From NCBI GenBank assembly GCA_944386055.1, contig CALWZP010000015.1:1-57075 (forward strand): 57,075 nucleotides of DNA, written 5' to 3'. Below are positions 25,587 to 33,227 of this stretch, one piece after another. A program made the translations under genes and the position numbers. The notes beneath the pieces were generated by a model. The model did no database searches. It was not told the origin of the DNA and saw only the letters and a program-made list of their open reading frames with translations. The DNA is from an uncultured Oscillospiraceae bacterium (lineage in GTDB: Bacteria; Bacillota; Clostridia; Oscillospirales; Oscillospiraceae). Position 1 is the first letter of the stretch. Each line of letters begins with the position of its first letter.

Positions 25587-26593
25587 TTCGCAGCGCCCTC
25601 CTTTGCCTTGGATTTCTCCCAGAAGTGGGGGGTGCCGAAACGGTGGGGCTTGCCCGCCTTGTCGATCATCCAGGCAAAGGCATTCATTACCAGGATGGAG
25701 TAGCTCACCCCTTCAGGATAGGAGCCGAAGTAACGGATGAATACGGTCAGCACGCCGCAGCCGATGGCGTAAATCACCTGGCCGCGCTTGGTGCTGGGGG
25801 AGGTGACATAGTCGGTGGCCATGAAGATGGCGCCCAGCAGCAGGCCGCCGCCCAGCACGGAGTACAGCATCCATTCCAGCCGGTCCTGGCCGCCCATGGG
25901 GAACAGGAAGGTGATCACCGCCACGGTGCCGATGTACCACAGGGGAATGCGGGGGCTGATGACCTTGCGGACCACCAGATAGATGCCGCCCAGGATCAGG
26001 GCCGCTGCGGACACCTCGCCCAGGCAGCCGCCGATCTGGCCCACGAACATCTGCTGCAGCGTGGCGTCAGGCAGCAGGCCATTGTGCATGGCGGCCATGG
26101 GGGTGGCAGCGGAGATGGTGCTGACATACTCGTCGGTGATGCCGATGACGGGCAGATTCACATTGGGCGCCGCCCAGGTGGTCATCAGAGTGGGGTAGGA
26201 GAACAGGAAGCAGCGGGCCGCCAGGGCGGGGTTCATGAAGTTCTTGCCCAGGCCGCCGAAGAGCTGCTTGACGATGACGATGGCGAAGAATGCGCCGATG
26301 ATGGCCAGCCAGTAGGGGGCGTTGGCGGGCAGGCAGAAGGCCAGCAGGGTGCCGGTGACGCAGGCGGACAGGTCGCCCACGGTGTTGCTCTGCTTCATCA
26401 GCTTGCGGTAGAGATACTCAAACAGTACGCACGCCGCGATGGTCACCAGGGTCAGGGTCAGCGCCCGGGGACCCCAGAAGAACACGGCCACCGCCATGGC
26501 GGGGACCAGGGAGATGAGCACATCCAGCATCAGCCGACGGGTGGTCAGCTTGCCCGACAGATGGGGAGAGGAGGAAACAGAAAGTGTATTCAT
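25583..26593 (-). CDS. rnfD: Rnf complex membrane flavoprotein subunit RnfD
   Basis: RnfD is a polytopic membrane subunit with covalent FMN, thought to take part in ion translocation. The 336-aa protein has nine or ten helices, the conserved GGLGKNFMNPALAARCFLF loop, and SAATPMAAM, which corresponds to the SGAT-type flavinylation site with alanine for glycine. The start is 18 bp after the rnfC stop, with GGAGGC upstream. Confidence 0.95.
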   Translation of the reverse strand: MNTLSVSSSPHLSGKLTTRRLMLDVLISLVPAMAVAVFFWGPRALTLTLVTIAACVLFEYLYRKLMKQSNTVGDLSACVTGTLLAFCLPANAPYWLAIIGAFFAIVIVKQLFGGLGKNFMNPALAARCFLFSYPTLMTTWAAPNVNLPVIGITDEYVSTISAATPMAAMHNGLLPDATLQQMFVGQIGGCLGEVSAAALILGGIYLVVRKVISPRIPLWYIGTVAVITFLFPMGGQDRLEWMLYSVLGGGLLLGAIFMATDYVTSPSTKRGQVIYAIGCGVLTVFIRYFGSYPEGVSYSILVMNAFAWMIDKAGKPHRFGTPHFWEKSKAKEGAAK

Positions 26594-26611
26594 GTTGATC
26601 TTTTCGCCTCC

Positions 26612-27940
26612 TTAACTCTTTGCCTTCTGGGCCAGGGCGCGCAGCTGGGTCTTGGCCACGCGGATGTTCTGGACCAGTGGGATACCGGCGGGGCAGGTGT
26701 AGGCGCAGCTGCCGCACTCGATACAGTCGGTGACATGGAACTTATCTGTCTCCTCATAGCGCCGGGCCGTGGTATACATGTTGATGTACATGGTCTCCAG
26801 GTGCATGGGACATACCTCGATGCATTTGCCGCAGCGGATGCAGGTGGGATCCTCCACCACAGGGGCGTGCTCGGCGGCGGTCATGCAGGTCAGGGCGTTG
26901 GTTCCCTTGATCATGGGGGCGGACAGGTCGTACTGGGCGATGCCCATCATGGGGCCGCCCATGAGGACCCAGGCGACATCTTCCTTCAGACCGCCCGCCT
27001 GGTCCACGATGTGCTGCAGGGGGGTGCCGATGGGGACCAGAAGGTTGCAGGGGTTGACCACCCCGTCGCCGCTGACGGTGACGCCGCGGCGGATCAGGGG
27101 CCGGCCCAGGCAAACCGCCTCATACACGGCATAGGCGGTGCTGACATTGAACACGGCGCAGCCCACATCCGCAGGCAGCCCGCCGGGGGGCACCTGGCGG
27201 CCGGTGGCCCGCTGGATCAGCTGCTTCTCAGCGCCCTGGGGATACCGGGTCTTGGCGGCCATGACGGTGATGCCGGTGTTTTTGCCCTGGAGGGTCTCCT
27301 CCAGGACCTTCACCGCGTCCATCTTGTTGTCCTCCACACCGATGATGGCGGAGGACTGGCCCAGGCACTGCATCAGGATCTGCACGCCGGTGATGATCTC
27401 CTGGGGATGCTCCAGCATCAGCCGGTGGTCGGAGGTGATATAGGGCTCGCACTCCGCCGCATTGATGATGATGGTGTCCACCTTGCCCAGAGCGCTCTGG
27501 ATCTTCACATGAGTGGGGAAGCCGGCGCCGCCCATACCGGTGATGCCCGCCTCCCGGACGATGTCCACGATCTCCTGGGCGGAGAGGGACTGATAGTCGG
27601 GGTGGGGGGTCAGCTCGGAGGCAAAGGTGTCCTGTCCGTCGTTTTCAATGACCACGGACATGACCTCTCCTCCGCCGGGGTGGGGCCGCGCTTCTACCGC
27701 CACCACGGTGCCGGAGACGCTGGCGTGAATGGGCGCGCCAAGACCGGCAGGCTCTGCAATCTTCTGCCCTGCCGTGACCTGGTCGCCTACTGCCACGATC
27801 GGCTTGCAGGGAGCACCCACATGCATGGACATGGGGAGTACCACCTGCGAAGGCGCCACCTCCATGGGGACGATGGGTTTCCCCTCGGTAGCGGCCTTGT
27901 GTTCGGCGGGATGGACCCCGCCGAAGAACGAATGACTCAT
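26612..27940 (-). CDS. rnfC: Rnf complex NADH-binding subunit RnfC
   Basis: RnfC is the peripheral subunit that exchanges electrons with NAD+ through FMN. The 442-aa protein contains the Nqo1-like domain with GGAGFPTHVK and NAAECEPYI, a beta-grasp SLBB-type region, and two C-terminal 4Fe-4S motifs (CIRCGKCIEVCP and CIECGSCAYTCP). The ATG at 27940 is chosen because MSHSFFGGVHP is the conserved N-terminus and an AGAGG box precedes it. It is the first gene of rnfCDGEAB. The complex oxidises ferredoxin, reduces NAD+ and exports H+ or Na+. Confidence 0.95.
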   Translation of the reverse strand: MSHSFFGGVHPAEHKAATEGKPIVPMEVAPSQVVLPMSMHVGAPCKPIVAVGDQVTAGQKIAEPAGLGAPIHASVSGTVVAVEARPHPGGGEVMSVVIENDGQDTFASELTPHPDYQSLSAQEIVDIVREAGITGMGGAGFPTHVKIQSALGKVDTIIINAAECEPYITSDHRLMLEHPQEIITGVQILMQCLGQSSAIIGVEDNKMDAVKVLEETLQGKNTGITVMAAKTRYPQGAEKQLIQRATGRQVPPGGLPADVGCAVFNVSTAYAVYEAVCLGRPLIRRGVTVSGDGVVNPCNLLVPIGTPLQHIVDQAGGLKEDVAWVLMGGPMMGIAQYDLSAPMIKGTNALTCMTAAEHAPVVEDPTCIRCGKCIEVCPMHLETMYINMYTTARRYEETDKFHVTDCIECGSCAYTCPAGIPLVQNIRVAKTQLRALAQKAKS

Positions 27941-28019
27941 AGGCACACCTCTTCTCAAACCCTTGCCCGGCGGCTGCCGGGCAGTTTTCCTTTCTCACTG
28001 GGAGAAATTCTTCCACAAT

Positions 28020-28048
28020 ATTATAATAGTGCTCTGTTCAAATGTCCA
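28020..28048 (-). promoter_or_regulatory. rnf operon promoter
   Basis: On the minus strand, TGGACA (28048-28043) and a perfect TATAAT (28025-28020) are separated by 17 bp, giving a leader of about 75 nt to rnfC. Confidence 0.7.
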
Positions 28049-28171
28049 GTATTTTGTCAAAGTTTTGACACAATTTTCGCCTGGGATATGCTGGCGGAGG
28101 GGAGAAAGAACGGTGGTCAAACTGTCCAAGATTTCCGCGGCGGGCTGGGAATATTTTTTCGTCTCCTTTCC

Positions 28172-28200
28172 TTGACAGGGCTGGGTTTATCGAGTAAGAT
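28172..28200 (+). promoter_or_regulatory. ilvBNC promoter driving the T-box leader
   Basis: TTGACA (28172-28177) and TAAGAT (28195-28200) are separated by 17 bp. Transcription should start near 28207, some 350 nt before ilvB. Confidence 0.75.
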
Positions 28201-28206
28201 AAACGA

Positions 28207-28512
28207 TGTACATACTTTCGCAGGATAAAGTCCAGAGAGATGTTTATGCGAAAGCGACAAGGGCAATGACCGGGTAAGTAAGTTCGCCTCACAAGCGCAG
28301 AGAGGAAGCGGCTGCTGTAAGCTTCCGTGAGGGGTGCGCCGAAGCTGGCCCGTAAGCCGTCCCGCCGAAGGGAGCGCAGCTTTTGCGTAGGCGGGGCCGG
28401 AGACCCACCGTTAGCGGGGCTTGAGTGCATGGGGCGCGCCCCATGAAATTAGGTGGTACCGCGGAGCATGGCTTCGTCCTATTCTCAGGGACGGGGACTG
28501 TGCTTTTTTTGT
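28207..28512 (+). ncRNA. T-box riboswitch leader upstream of ilvBNC
   Basis: T-box leaders sense the charging of a specific tRNA and switch between antiterminator and terminator. The diagnostic T-box sequence AGGTGGTACCGCGG is at 28451-28464. It is followed by a terminator hairpin (about 28465-28480 with 28488-28504) and a T7 run (28504-28510). Upstream, AGAGAGGAAGCGGCTGCTG with GTAAGCTTCC (around 28298-28330) looks like Stem III, and CCGTTAGCGGGG is a typical pre-antiterminator segment. A possible Stem I is TTTCGCA/TGCGAAA (around 28217-28253) around a GA motif. I could not assign the specifier codon. The downstream genes predict a branched-chain tRNA. Confidence 0.9.
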
Positions 28513-28559
28513 TCCCCGGACGGCCCGTCCCAGCCAAGACAAAGGAGGACTGATTCCCA

Positions 28560-30272
28560 ATGAAAATGAAGTGTTCCCAGGTCCTGATGGAGTGCCTGCT
28601 GGAGCAGGGAGTGGACACGGTGTTCGGCTATCCCGGCGGCACCATTTTAAACATCTATGACGAGTTCGAGCTGCACGGCTACAAGGATAAGATCCGCCAC
28701 ATTCTCACCGCCCACGAGCAGGGCGCCTCTCACGCCGCCGACGGCTATGCCCGGTCCACCGGGAAGGTGGGGGTGTGCTTCGCCACCTCCGGCCCCGGGG
28801 CCACCAACCTGACCACCGGCATCGCCACGGCGTACTATGATTCCTCCCCCGTGGTGTTTATCACCTGCAATGTGTCGGAGAACCTCATCGGCAAGGACTC
28901 CTTTCAGGAGGTGGACATCACCGGGATTTCCATGCCCATCACCAAGTGGCAGTGCCTGGTGCGGGACCCCGACCAGCTGGCGGATGTGATTCGGGAGGCC
29001 TTTGCCATCGCCCGGTCCGGCCGGCCGGGACCGGTGCTCATCGACATCGTGAAGAATGTCACCGCAGCCGAGGTGGACTTCGAGCCCCTTCCCCTCAGCG
29101 AGCACGCCTCCCACGGGCGGCTGGGGGCCATGCTCCGCCGGGCCAGTCACGACCTGAAGACCCCTGAGCCTGACCATGACGACATCGACAAGCTGCTGGA
29201 CATGATCGAGAAGGCGAAAAAGCCCCTGGTACTGGTGGGGGGCGGCGTCATCCGCTCCAGGGGCGCGGTGCCTGAGTTCCGCAAGTTCTTCGAGCGGCTG
29301 AACGCCCCGGTGACCTCCACCATCATGGGCGGCGGCGCCTGCCCGGGCAACCACCCGTTGTTCACCGGTATGATCGGGATGCACGGCTCCCACGCCTCCA
29401 ATTTGGCGGCGACTCAGTGTGACCTGCTCATCGCCATCGGCTGCCGGTTCTCTGACCGGGTGGCCCTGTCTCCCAAACATTTCGCCGAAAAGGCCAAAAT
29501 CGTCCACATCGACATTGACCGGGCGGAGATCGACAAGAATGTCAAGACCGACCACCACATCATCGGAGATGCCCGGCGGGTGCTGGAGCTGCTCAATGAG
29601 AAGCTGCCCGCCCACGATTATCCCGAGTGGAAGGAGTGGGTGTTCTCCCACAAGGAGCTGGATCTGCCCTCGGTGCCCGGCAAGCTCTCACCCCACGAGG
29701 TGCTGGAGACCATCACCAGGCTGACCCAGGGAGACGCCATCATCGCCACCGATGTGGGGCAGCATCAGATGTGGGCGGCCCAGTACTACCACTTCTCCCG
29801 GCCGGGACAGCTGATCACCTCCGGCGGCTTCGGCACCATGGGCTTCGGCCTGGGGGCCGCCATGGGGGCGAAGGTGGGCAACCCGGACAAGGTGGTGGTC
29901 CACTGCACCGGGGACGGCTCCTTCCGCATGAACTGCAATGAGATGGCCACCGAGGAGCACTACAACATCCCGGTAATCACCGTGATCTTCAACAACCAGA
30001 CCCTGGGCATGGTGCGCCAGTGGCAGAACCTGATCTACGGCAAGCGCTTTTCCCAGACCGATCTGGACCGCGGCCCCGATTTCGTGAAGCTGGCCGACGC
30101 CTACGGCATCGAGGGGACCCGGGTATCCACCCAGCCCGAGTTTGAAGCCGCGCTGGCCAGGGCCATTGAGTCGGGACGCCCCTATCTCATCGAGTGCGCC
30201 ATCGACAAGGACGCCATGGTCCACCCCATGGTACCCGGCGGGGCCAAGACCGATGATTTCCTGCTGGACTAA
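28560..30272 (+). CDS. ilvB: Acetolactate synthase, large catalytic subunit
   Basis: This ThDP enzyme condenses pyruvate with pyruvate or 2-oxobutyrate, the first common step of valine, leucine and isoleucine synthesis. The 570-aa protein has the N-terminal Pyr domain with the catalytic glutamate in AHEQGASHAADGYA, a central FAD-like domain, and the C-terminal ThDP motif GDGSFRMNCNE with NN further on (VIFNNQTLG). Biosynthetic rather than catabolic type is indicated by the adjacent regulatory subunit ilvN and the T-box leader. AAAGGAGGACTG precedes the ATG. Confidence 0.97.
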   Translation: MKMKCSQVLMECLLEQGVDTVFGYPGGTILNIYDEFELHGYKDKIRHILTAHEQGASHAADGYARSTGKVGVCFATSGPGATNLTTGIATAYYDSSPVVFITCNVSENLIGKDSFQEVDITGISMPITKWQCLVRDPDQLADVIREAFAIARSGRPGPVLIDIVKNVTAAEVDFEPLPLSEHASHGRLGAMLRRASHDLKTPEPDHDDIDKLLDMIEKAKKPLVLVGGGVIRSRGAVPEFRKFFERLNAPVTSTIMGGGACPGNHPLFTGMIGMHGSHASNLAATQCDLLIAIGCRFSDRVALSPKHFAEKAKIVHIDIDRAEIDKNVKTDHHIIGDARRVLELLNEKLPAHDYPEWKEWVFSHKELDLPSVPGKLSPHEVLETITRLTQGDAIIATDVGQHQMWAAQYYHFSRPGQLITSGGFGTMGFGLGAAMGAKVGNPDKVVVHCTGDGSFRMNCNEMATEEHYNIPVITVIFNNQTLGMVRQWQNLIYGKRFSQTDLDRGPDFVKLADAYGIEGTRVSTQPEFEAALARAIESGRPYLIECAIDKDAMVHPMVPGGAKTDDFLLD

Positions 30273-30285
30273 AGGAGAGGAGGAC

Positions 30286-30846
30286 ATGAACACCATGAAA
30301 GAGGTCTCCAGACACACCCTTTCCGTGCTGGTGGAGAACGCCGCCGGCGTATTGAGTCAGGTGTCCCGCCTGTTCTCCCGCAAGGGGTACAACATCGAGT
30401 CCCTGGCCGTGGGCACCACCGACGACCCGGAGGTGTCCCGCATCACCATCGAGGTGCTGGCGGACGAGGGCTCCACCGAGCAGATCATGAACCAGCTGCG
30501 CAAGCTGTTCCCCGTCTATTCGGTGCAGGAGCTGCTGCCTGACCGGTCCATCCGCCGGGAGCTGGTGCTGTACAAGGTCAAGGCGGAGGAGCCGGACATC
30601 CGCAACGAGATCATCCAGATCGCCAACATCTTCCGCGCCTCCATCATCGATGTGTCCCTGAAGTCCCTGACCCTGGCCCTCATCGGCGACGAGACCAAGG
30701 CGGACGCCATGCAGAAGCTGCTGGAGTCCTTCGGGATCCTGGAGCTGGTCCGCACCGGCATGGTGGCCCTGGAGCGGGGCGCCTACACCATCGGCGACGA
30801 GACCAAGGAAAAGACGGAGTTCAATCTGGGCAAGAATGTGATGTAA
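30286..30846 (+). CDS. ilvN: Acetolactate synthase, small regulatory subunit
   Basis: IlvN binds valine and feedback-regulates IlvB. The 186-aa protein has the N-terminal ACT domain ([34 protein letters not shown]) and the C-terminal IlvN/H domain ([12 protein letters not shown]). It is slightly longer than the typical ~160 aa, with an extra basic C-terminal tail. The ATG at 30286 follows GGAGAGGAGGAC and starts just 13 bp after ilvB. Confidence 0.95.
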   Translation: MNTMKEVSRHTLSVLVENAAGVLSQVSRLFSRKGYNIESLAVGTTDDPEVSRITIEVLADEGSTEQIMNQLRKLFPVYSVQELLPDRSIRRELVLYKVKAEEPDIRNEIIQIANIFRASIIDVSLKSLTLALIGDETKADAMQKLLESFGILELVRTGMVALERGAYTIGDETKEKTEFNLGKNVM

Positions 30847-30947
30847 GGGGCGCCAGACCGCCCAACCGATCGCAACACAGGCGCCCTTATGGCGCGTCTA
30901 TGTGTGATGATAGACCACAGCGTATCTTTTATAAAGGAGTGTTTCAT

Positions 30948-31967
30948 ATGGCAAAGATGTACTACGAGAAGGACTGTGAGCTGAGCTACCTCAATGGGAA
31001 GAAGATCGCCATCATCGGCTACGGCTCCCAGGGACACGCCCACGCGCTGAACCTGAAGGATTCCGGCTGCGATGTGTGCGTGGGGCTGCGCCAGGGCTCC
31101 AAGCGCTGGGCCGAGGCGGAGAAGGCCGGCCTGGCCGTGAAGACCATCGAGGAGGCCGCCCAGTGGGGCGACATCGTGATGATGCTCATCAATGACGAGG
31201 TGCAGGCTGAGGTCTATCGCAAGTCCATCGCGCCCTATATGACCGCCGGCAAGGCGCTGGCCTTTGCCCACGGCTTCAACATCCGCTATCAGCAGATCGT
31301 CCCCCCCGCCGATGTGGATGTGTTCATGGCGGCGCCCAAGGGTCCCGGCCACACCGTCCGCTCCACCTATGTGGCGGGCAAGGGCGTGCCCTGCCTGGTG
31401 GCGGTGGAGCAGAACGCCACCGGCAACGCCTATCACATCGCCCTGGCCTACATCGCCGGCATCGGCGGCGCCCGGGCCGGCGTGATGGAGACCACCTTCC
31501 ATGACGAGACCGAGACCGACCTGTTCGGCGAGCAGACTGTGCTGTGCGGCGGCGTGGTGGACCTGATGCGCTGCGGCTTCGAGGTGCTGGTGGAGGCCGG
31601 GTACGAGCCGGAGAACGCCTACTTCGAGTGCATCCACGAGATGAAGCTGATCATCGACCTGATCAACAAGGGCGGCGTGGCGGCCATGAACTATTCCATC
31701 TCCGACACCGCGGAGTACGGCGAGTATGTCTCCGGCCCCCGGGTCATCCCCCACGAGGAGACCAAGGCCCGGATGCGCGCGGTCCTCTCCGACATCCAGG
31801 ACGGCACCTTCGCCGGCAAGTGGATCGCCGAGAACAAGAACGGCCGTACCTTCTTCAACTCCAAGCGTGCCCAGCTGAAGAAGCACCAGATGGAGATCGT
31901 GGGCGAGGAGCTGCGCAAGAACATGATCTGGGGTGGCGACAAGGACTTGGACACCGCGTCCAACTGA
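30948..31967 (+). CDS. ilvC: Ketol-acid reductoisomerase
   Basis: IlvC isomerises and reduces acetolactate or acetohydroxybutyrate with NAD(P)H. The 339-aa protein is the short class I form. It has the Rossmann motif [13 protein letters not shown], the cofactor loop LRQGSKRW, the catalytic Mg-binding region [12 protein letters not shown] and [15 protein letters not shown]. The 101-bp gap after ilvN contains a small GGCGCC-type hairpin but no T-run, so ilvBNC is probably one transcript. TAAAGGAGTG precedes the ATG. A strong terminator follows. Confidence 0.97.
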   Translation: MAKMYYEKDCELSYLNGKKIAIIGYGSQGHAHALNLKDSGCDVCVGLRQGSKRWAEAEKAGLAVKTIEEAAQWGDIVMMLINDEVQAEVYRKSIAPYMTAGKALAFAHGFNIRYQQIVPPADVDVFMAAPKGPGHTVRSTYVAGKGVPCLVAVEQNATGNAYHIALAYIAGIGGARAGVMETTFHDETETDLFGEQTVLCGGVVDLMRCGFEVLVEAGYEPENAYFECIHEMKLIIDLINKGGVAAMNYSISDTAEYGEYVSGPRVIPHEETKARMRAVLSDIQDGTFAGKWIAENKNGRTFFNSKRAQLKKHQMEIVGEELRKNMIWGGDKDLDTASN

Positions 31968-31990
31968 GAAACGCCCATATCAAAGGACAA

Positions 31991-32029
31991 AAACCCCGGG
32001 ACCGGCGGAAAAAGCCGGTCCCGGGGTTT
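31991..32029. terminator. Terminator after ilvC
   Basis: A perfect 16-bp stem (31991-32006 with 32014-32029) with an A-rich loop is followed by TTTTCC. It sits between convergent genes and could serve both. Confidence 0.85.
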
Positions 32030-32069
32030 TCCTGTGATGACCATTTTGGGCAAACGGACCCGCAGACGC

Positions 32070-32333
32070 TCACTTTCGCCCGGCGGGGGGATAGGGGGCG
32101 GGGTCGTCGGTCAGCCCGGCCAGGTAGTCCATGCTGGTCTCCAGCGCTTTTGCCAATCGCCGGCACTGCTCAAAGGACATGTTGCGCTTACCGCTCTCGA
32201 TCTTGGAATAGTCGCTCTGGTCGATGCCGGTGAGCATCTGGATCTTCACTTGAGAATAGCCCCGGGCTTTTCGCAGCTCCTTTAGTCGGGACAGATGGCA
32301 TGGGCTCTCGATTCTGCCGTTCATTTTTCTCAT
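32070..32333 (-). CDS. Small XRE-family HTH regulator (third of three)
   Basis: This 87-aa protein is essentially a single Cro/C1-type helix-turn-helix: SRLKELRKARGYSQVKIQ, with recognition helix QSDYSKIESGKR and DYLAGL at the end of the last helix. The tail LTDDPAPYPPAGRK closely parallels the tail of the preceding gene, which suggests tandem duplication. The ATG at 32333 overlaps the previous stop (ATGA), indicating translational coupling; an internal ATG at 32324 is possible. There is no effector domain. Its likely target is the divergent promoter next to it, but this is inference. Confidence 0.75.
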   Translation of the reverse strand: MRKMNGRIESPCHLSRLKELRKARGYSQVKIQMLTGIDQSDYSKIESGKRNMSFEQCRRLAKALETSMDYLAGLTDDPAPYPPAGRK

Positions 32334-32551
32334 TTTCGTTTGGCGGGGAGATAGAGGGTGGGGGCATCGGTCCGTCCGACCAGGTAGTCTATGCCGGTCT
32401 TGTAGTACTCCGCCAGTCTGTCAACGATGGACAGCGGCACCTCCCGTTTGCCCCGTTCATACTTGGAGTATAACAACTGGCCGCAGGAAAAAGGAACTTC
32501 GACAGCCTTCTGAGGCAAATCATGATCTTTCAGCAGGTCCTTTAGTCTCAT
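32330..32551 (-). CDS. Small XRE-family HTH regulator (second of three, diverged helix)
   Basis: This 73-aa protein is alignable with its downstream neighbour over its length: RLKDLLKDH against RLKELRKAR, SKYERGKREVP against SKIESGKRNMS, and DYLVGRTDAPTLYLPAKRK against DYLAGLTDDPAPYPPAGRK. Residues 14-28 (PQKAVEVPFSCGQLL), where helices 2 and 3 should lie, differ from a standard HTH, so DNA binding may be altered. It lies 5 bp after the first HTH gene and overlaps the third by 4 nt. Confidence 0.65.
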   Translation of the reverse strand: MRLKDLLKDHDLPQKAVEVPFSCGQLLYSKYERGKREVPLSIVDRLAEYYKTGIDYLVGRTDAPTLYLPAKRK

Positions 32552-32556
32552 CAGTC

Positions 32557-32802
32557 CTACCTCAGCAGTTCTTCCACAGAGACGCCCAACACCTGAGCCA
32601 GCGCCTTCAGCTCGATATCGGTAACAAACCGCTTCCCACACTCGATGCGCTGGACGGCGTTTTTGTCCACATCCAGCCCCGCCAACTGGAGCAGATCCGC
32701 CAACGCCCGCTGGGACATCCCGGGCCCCATGGCCCGGCGCAGCCGGGCAACCTGCGGCCCGCACAGGTTGCATCGGCCCTGGGGACCGCGGTTTTTGTAC
32801 AT
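32557..32802 (-). CDS. Small XRE-family HTH regulator (first of three)
   Basis: This 81-aa protein has a short N-terminal extension with two cysteines (RCNLCG) and a helix-turn-helix (VARLRRAMGPGMSQRALADLL, then NAVQRIECGKRFVTDIELKALAQVLGVSVEELL). It is of the common clostridial type with a longer turn between helices 2 and 3. AGGGGTGA precedes the ATG at 32802. It heads a three-gene minus-strand cluster and diverges from the 85-aa protein gene across a 101-bp gap that contains a spaced inverted repeat. Confidence 0.75.
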   Translation of the reverse strand: MYKNRGPQGRCNLCGPQVARLRRAMGPGMSQRALADLLQLAGLDVDKNAVQRIECGKRFVTDIELKALAQVLGVSVEELLR

Positions 32803-32815
32803 CGGTCGTCACCCC

Positions 32816-32864
32816 TGAAATCAAATACTTGTCACATGGGTGATTTTATGGTATTCTGATTTCA
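32816..32864. promoter_or_regulatory. Spaced inverted repeat TGAAATCA/TGATTTCA, candidate operator pair
   Basis: TGAAATCA (32816-32823) and its exact reverse complement TGATTTCA (32857-32864) lie 41 bp apart, close to four helical turns. They bracket the plus-strand promoter: one copy is upstream of the -35 and the other is at the -10/start site. They are candidate half-sites for one of the neighbouring HTH proteins. Confidence 0.45.
32829..32857 (+). promoter_or_regulatory. Promoter of the 85-aa protein gene
   Basis: TTGTCA (32829-32834) and TATTCT (32852-32857) are separated by 17 bp, about 47 bp before the start codon. The -10 touches the right copy of the inverted repeat. Confidence 0.6.
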
Positions 32865-32903
32865 AAGATGACATTCACAAGATGTCAAACTGGGGTGATA
32901 AAA

Positions 32904-33161
32904 ATGACGGACCATTTGATAAACGAACTGGCGGGCCGGGCGGCGGGAGAACTGGTGACGCAATATCTGAACACGGTGGACAGAGGGGAGCTGGCCCGGC
33001 TGGCGGAGCTCCGGGCGCTGGAGCTGGTCCGGCAGATTAGGGAGATCCTGGACGACGATACCCTGGATGATTCCACTTGCTTTCTGCGCATCGATGCCAT
33101 GGTGACCGCCTTTCAGGAGGCCGGGGTATCCACCCGGCGGCACTGGGAGTGCGACTGCTGA
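32904..33161 (+). CDS. Small hypothetical protein divergent from the HTH cluster
   Basis: This acidic, almost wholly helical 85-aa protein (AGRAAGELVTQYLNTV, ELRALELVRQIREILDDDTLDD, then CFLRIDAMVTAFQEAGV) ends HWECDC. I recognise no named domain. From memory, similar short proteins with the DDDTLDD..C..RID pattern occur next to HTH genes in Clostridia, often in phage-like surroundings, but I cannot verify this. GGGGTGAT precedes the ATG at 32904; an upstream in-frame ATG (32868) has no ribosome site. It has its own promoter and a terminator, and is transcribed away from the regulators. Confidence 0.65.
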   Translation: MTDHLINELAGRAAGELVTQYLNTVDRGELARLAELRALELVRQIREILDDDTLDDSTCFLRIDAMVTAFQEAGVSTRRHWECDC

Positions 33162-33188
33162 TTCGCCCAGTCTCCTTTCTCAGACGAA

Positions 33189-33213
33189 ACAAGCCGCCCA
33201 TCGGGCGGCTTGT
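33189..33213. terminator. Bidirectional terminator
   Basis: A perfect 11-bp stem (33189-33199 with 33203-33213) with an ATC loop lies between convergent genes. Confidence 0.65.
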
Positions 33214-33227
33214 CTGCAAAAAGAGGC

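Noticed and set aside
25583-26593. RnfD SAATP instead of SGAT-type flavinylation motif as a loss of function
   Set aside because: The threonine is present and, as far as I recall, alanine at that position is common in clostridial RnfD, so this is ordinary variation.
25625-28228. An 867-codon plus-strand frame through rnfD and rnfC
   Set aside because: It is antisense to clearly conserved rnf genes, and its composition is low-complexity Gly/His/Ala.
32809-32898. Repeated GGGTGA/TCACCC words in the HTH intergenic region as an operator
   Set aside because: Two of the three copies are the Shine-Dalgarno sequences (GGGGTGA) of the divergent genes, so the repetition has a simpler explanation.
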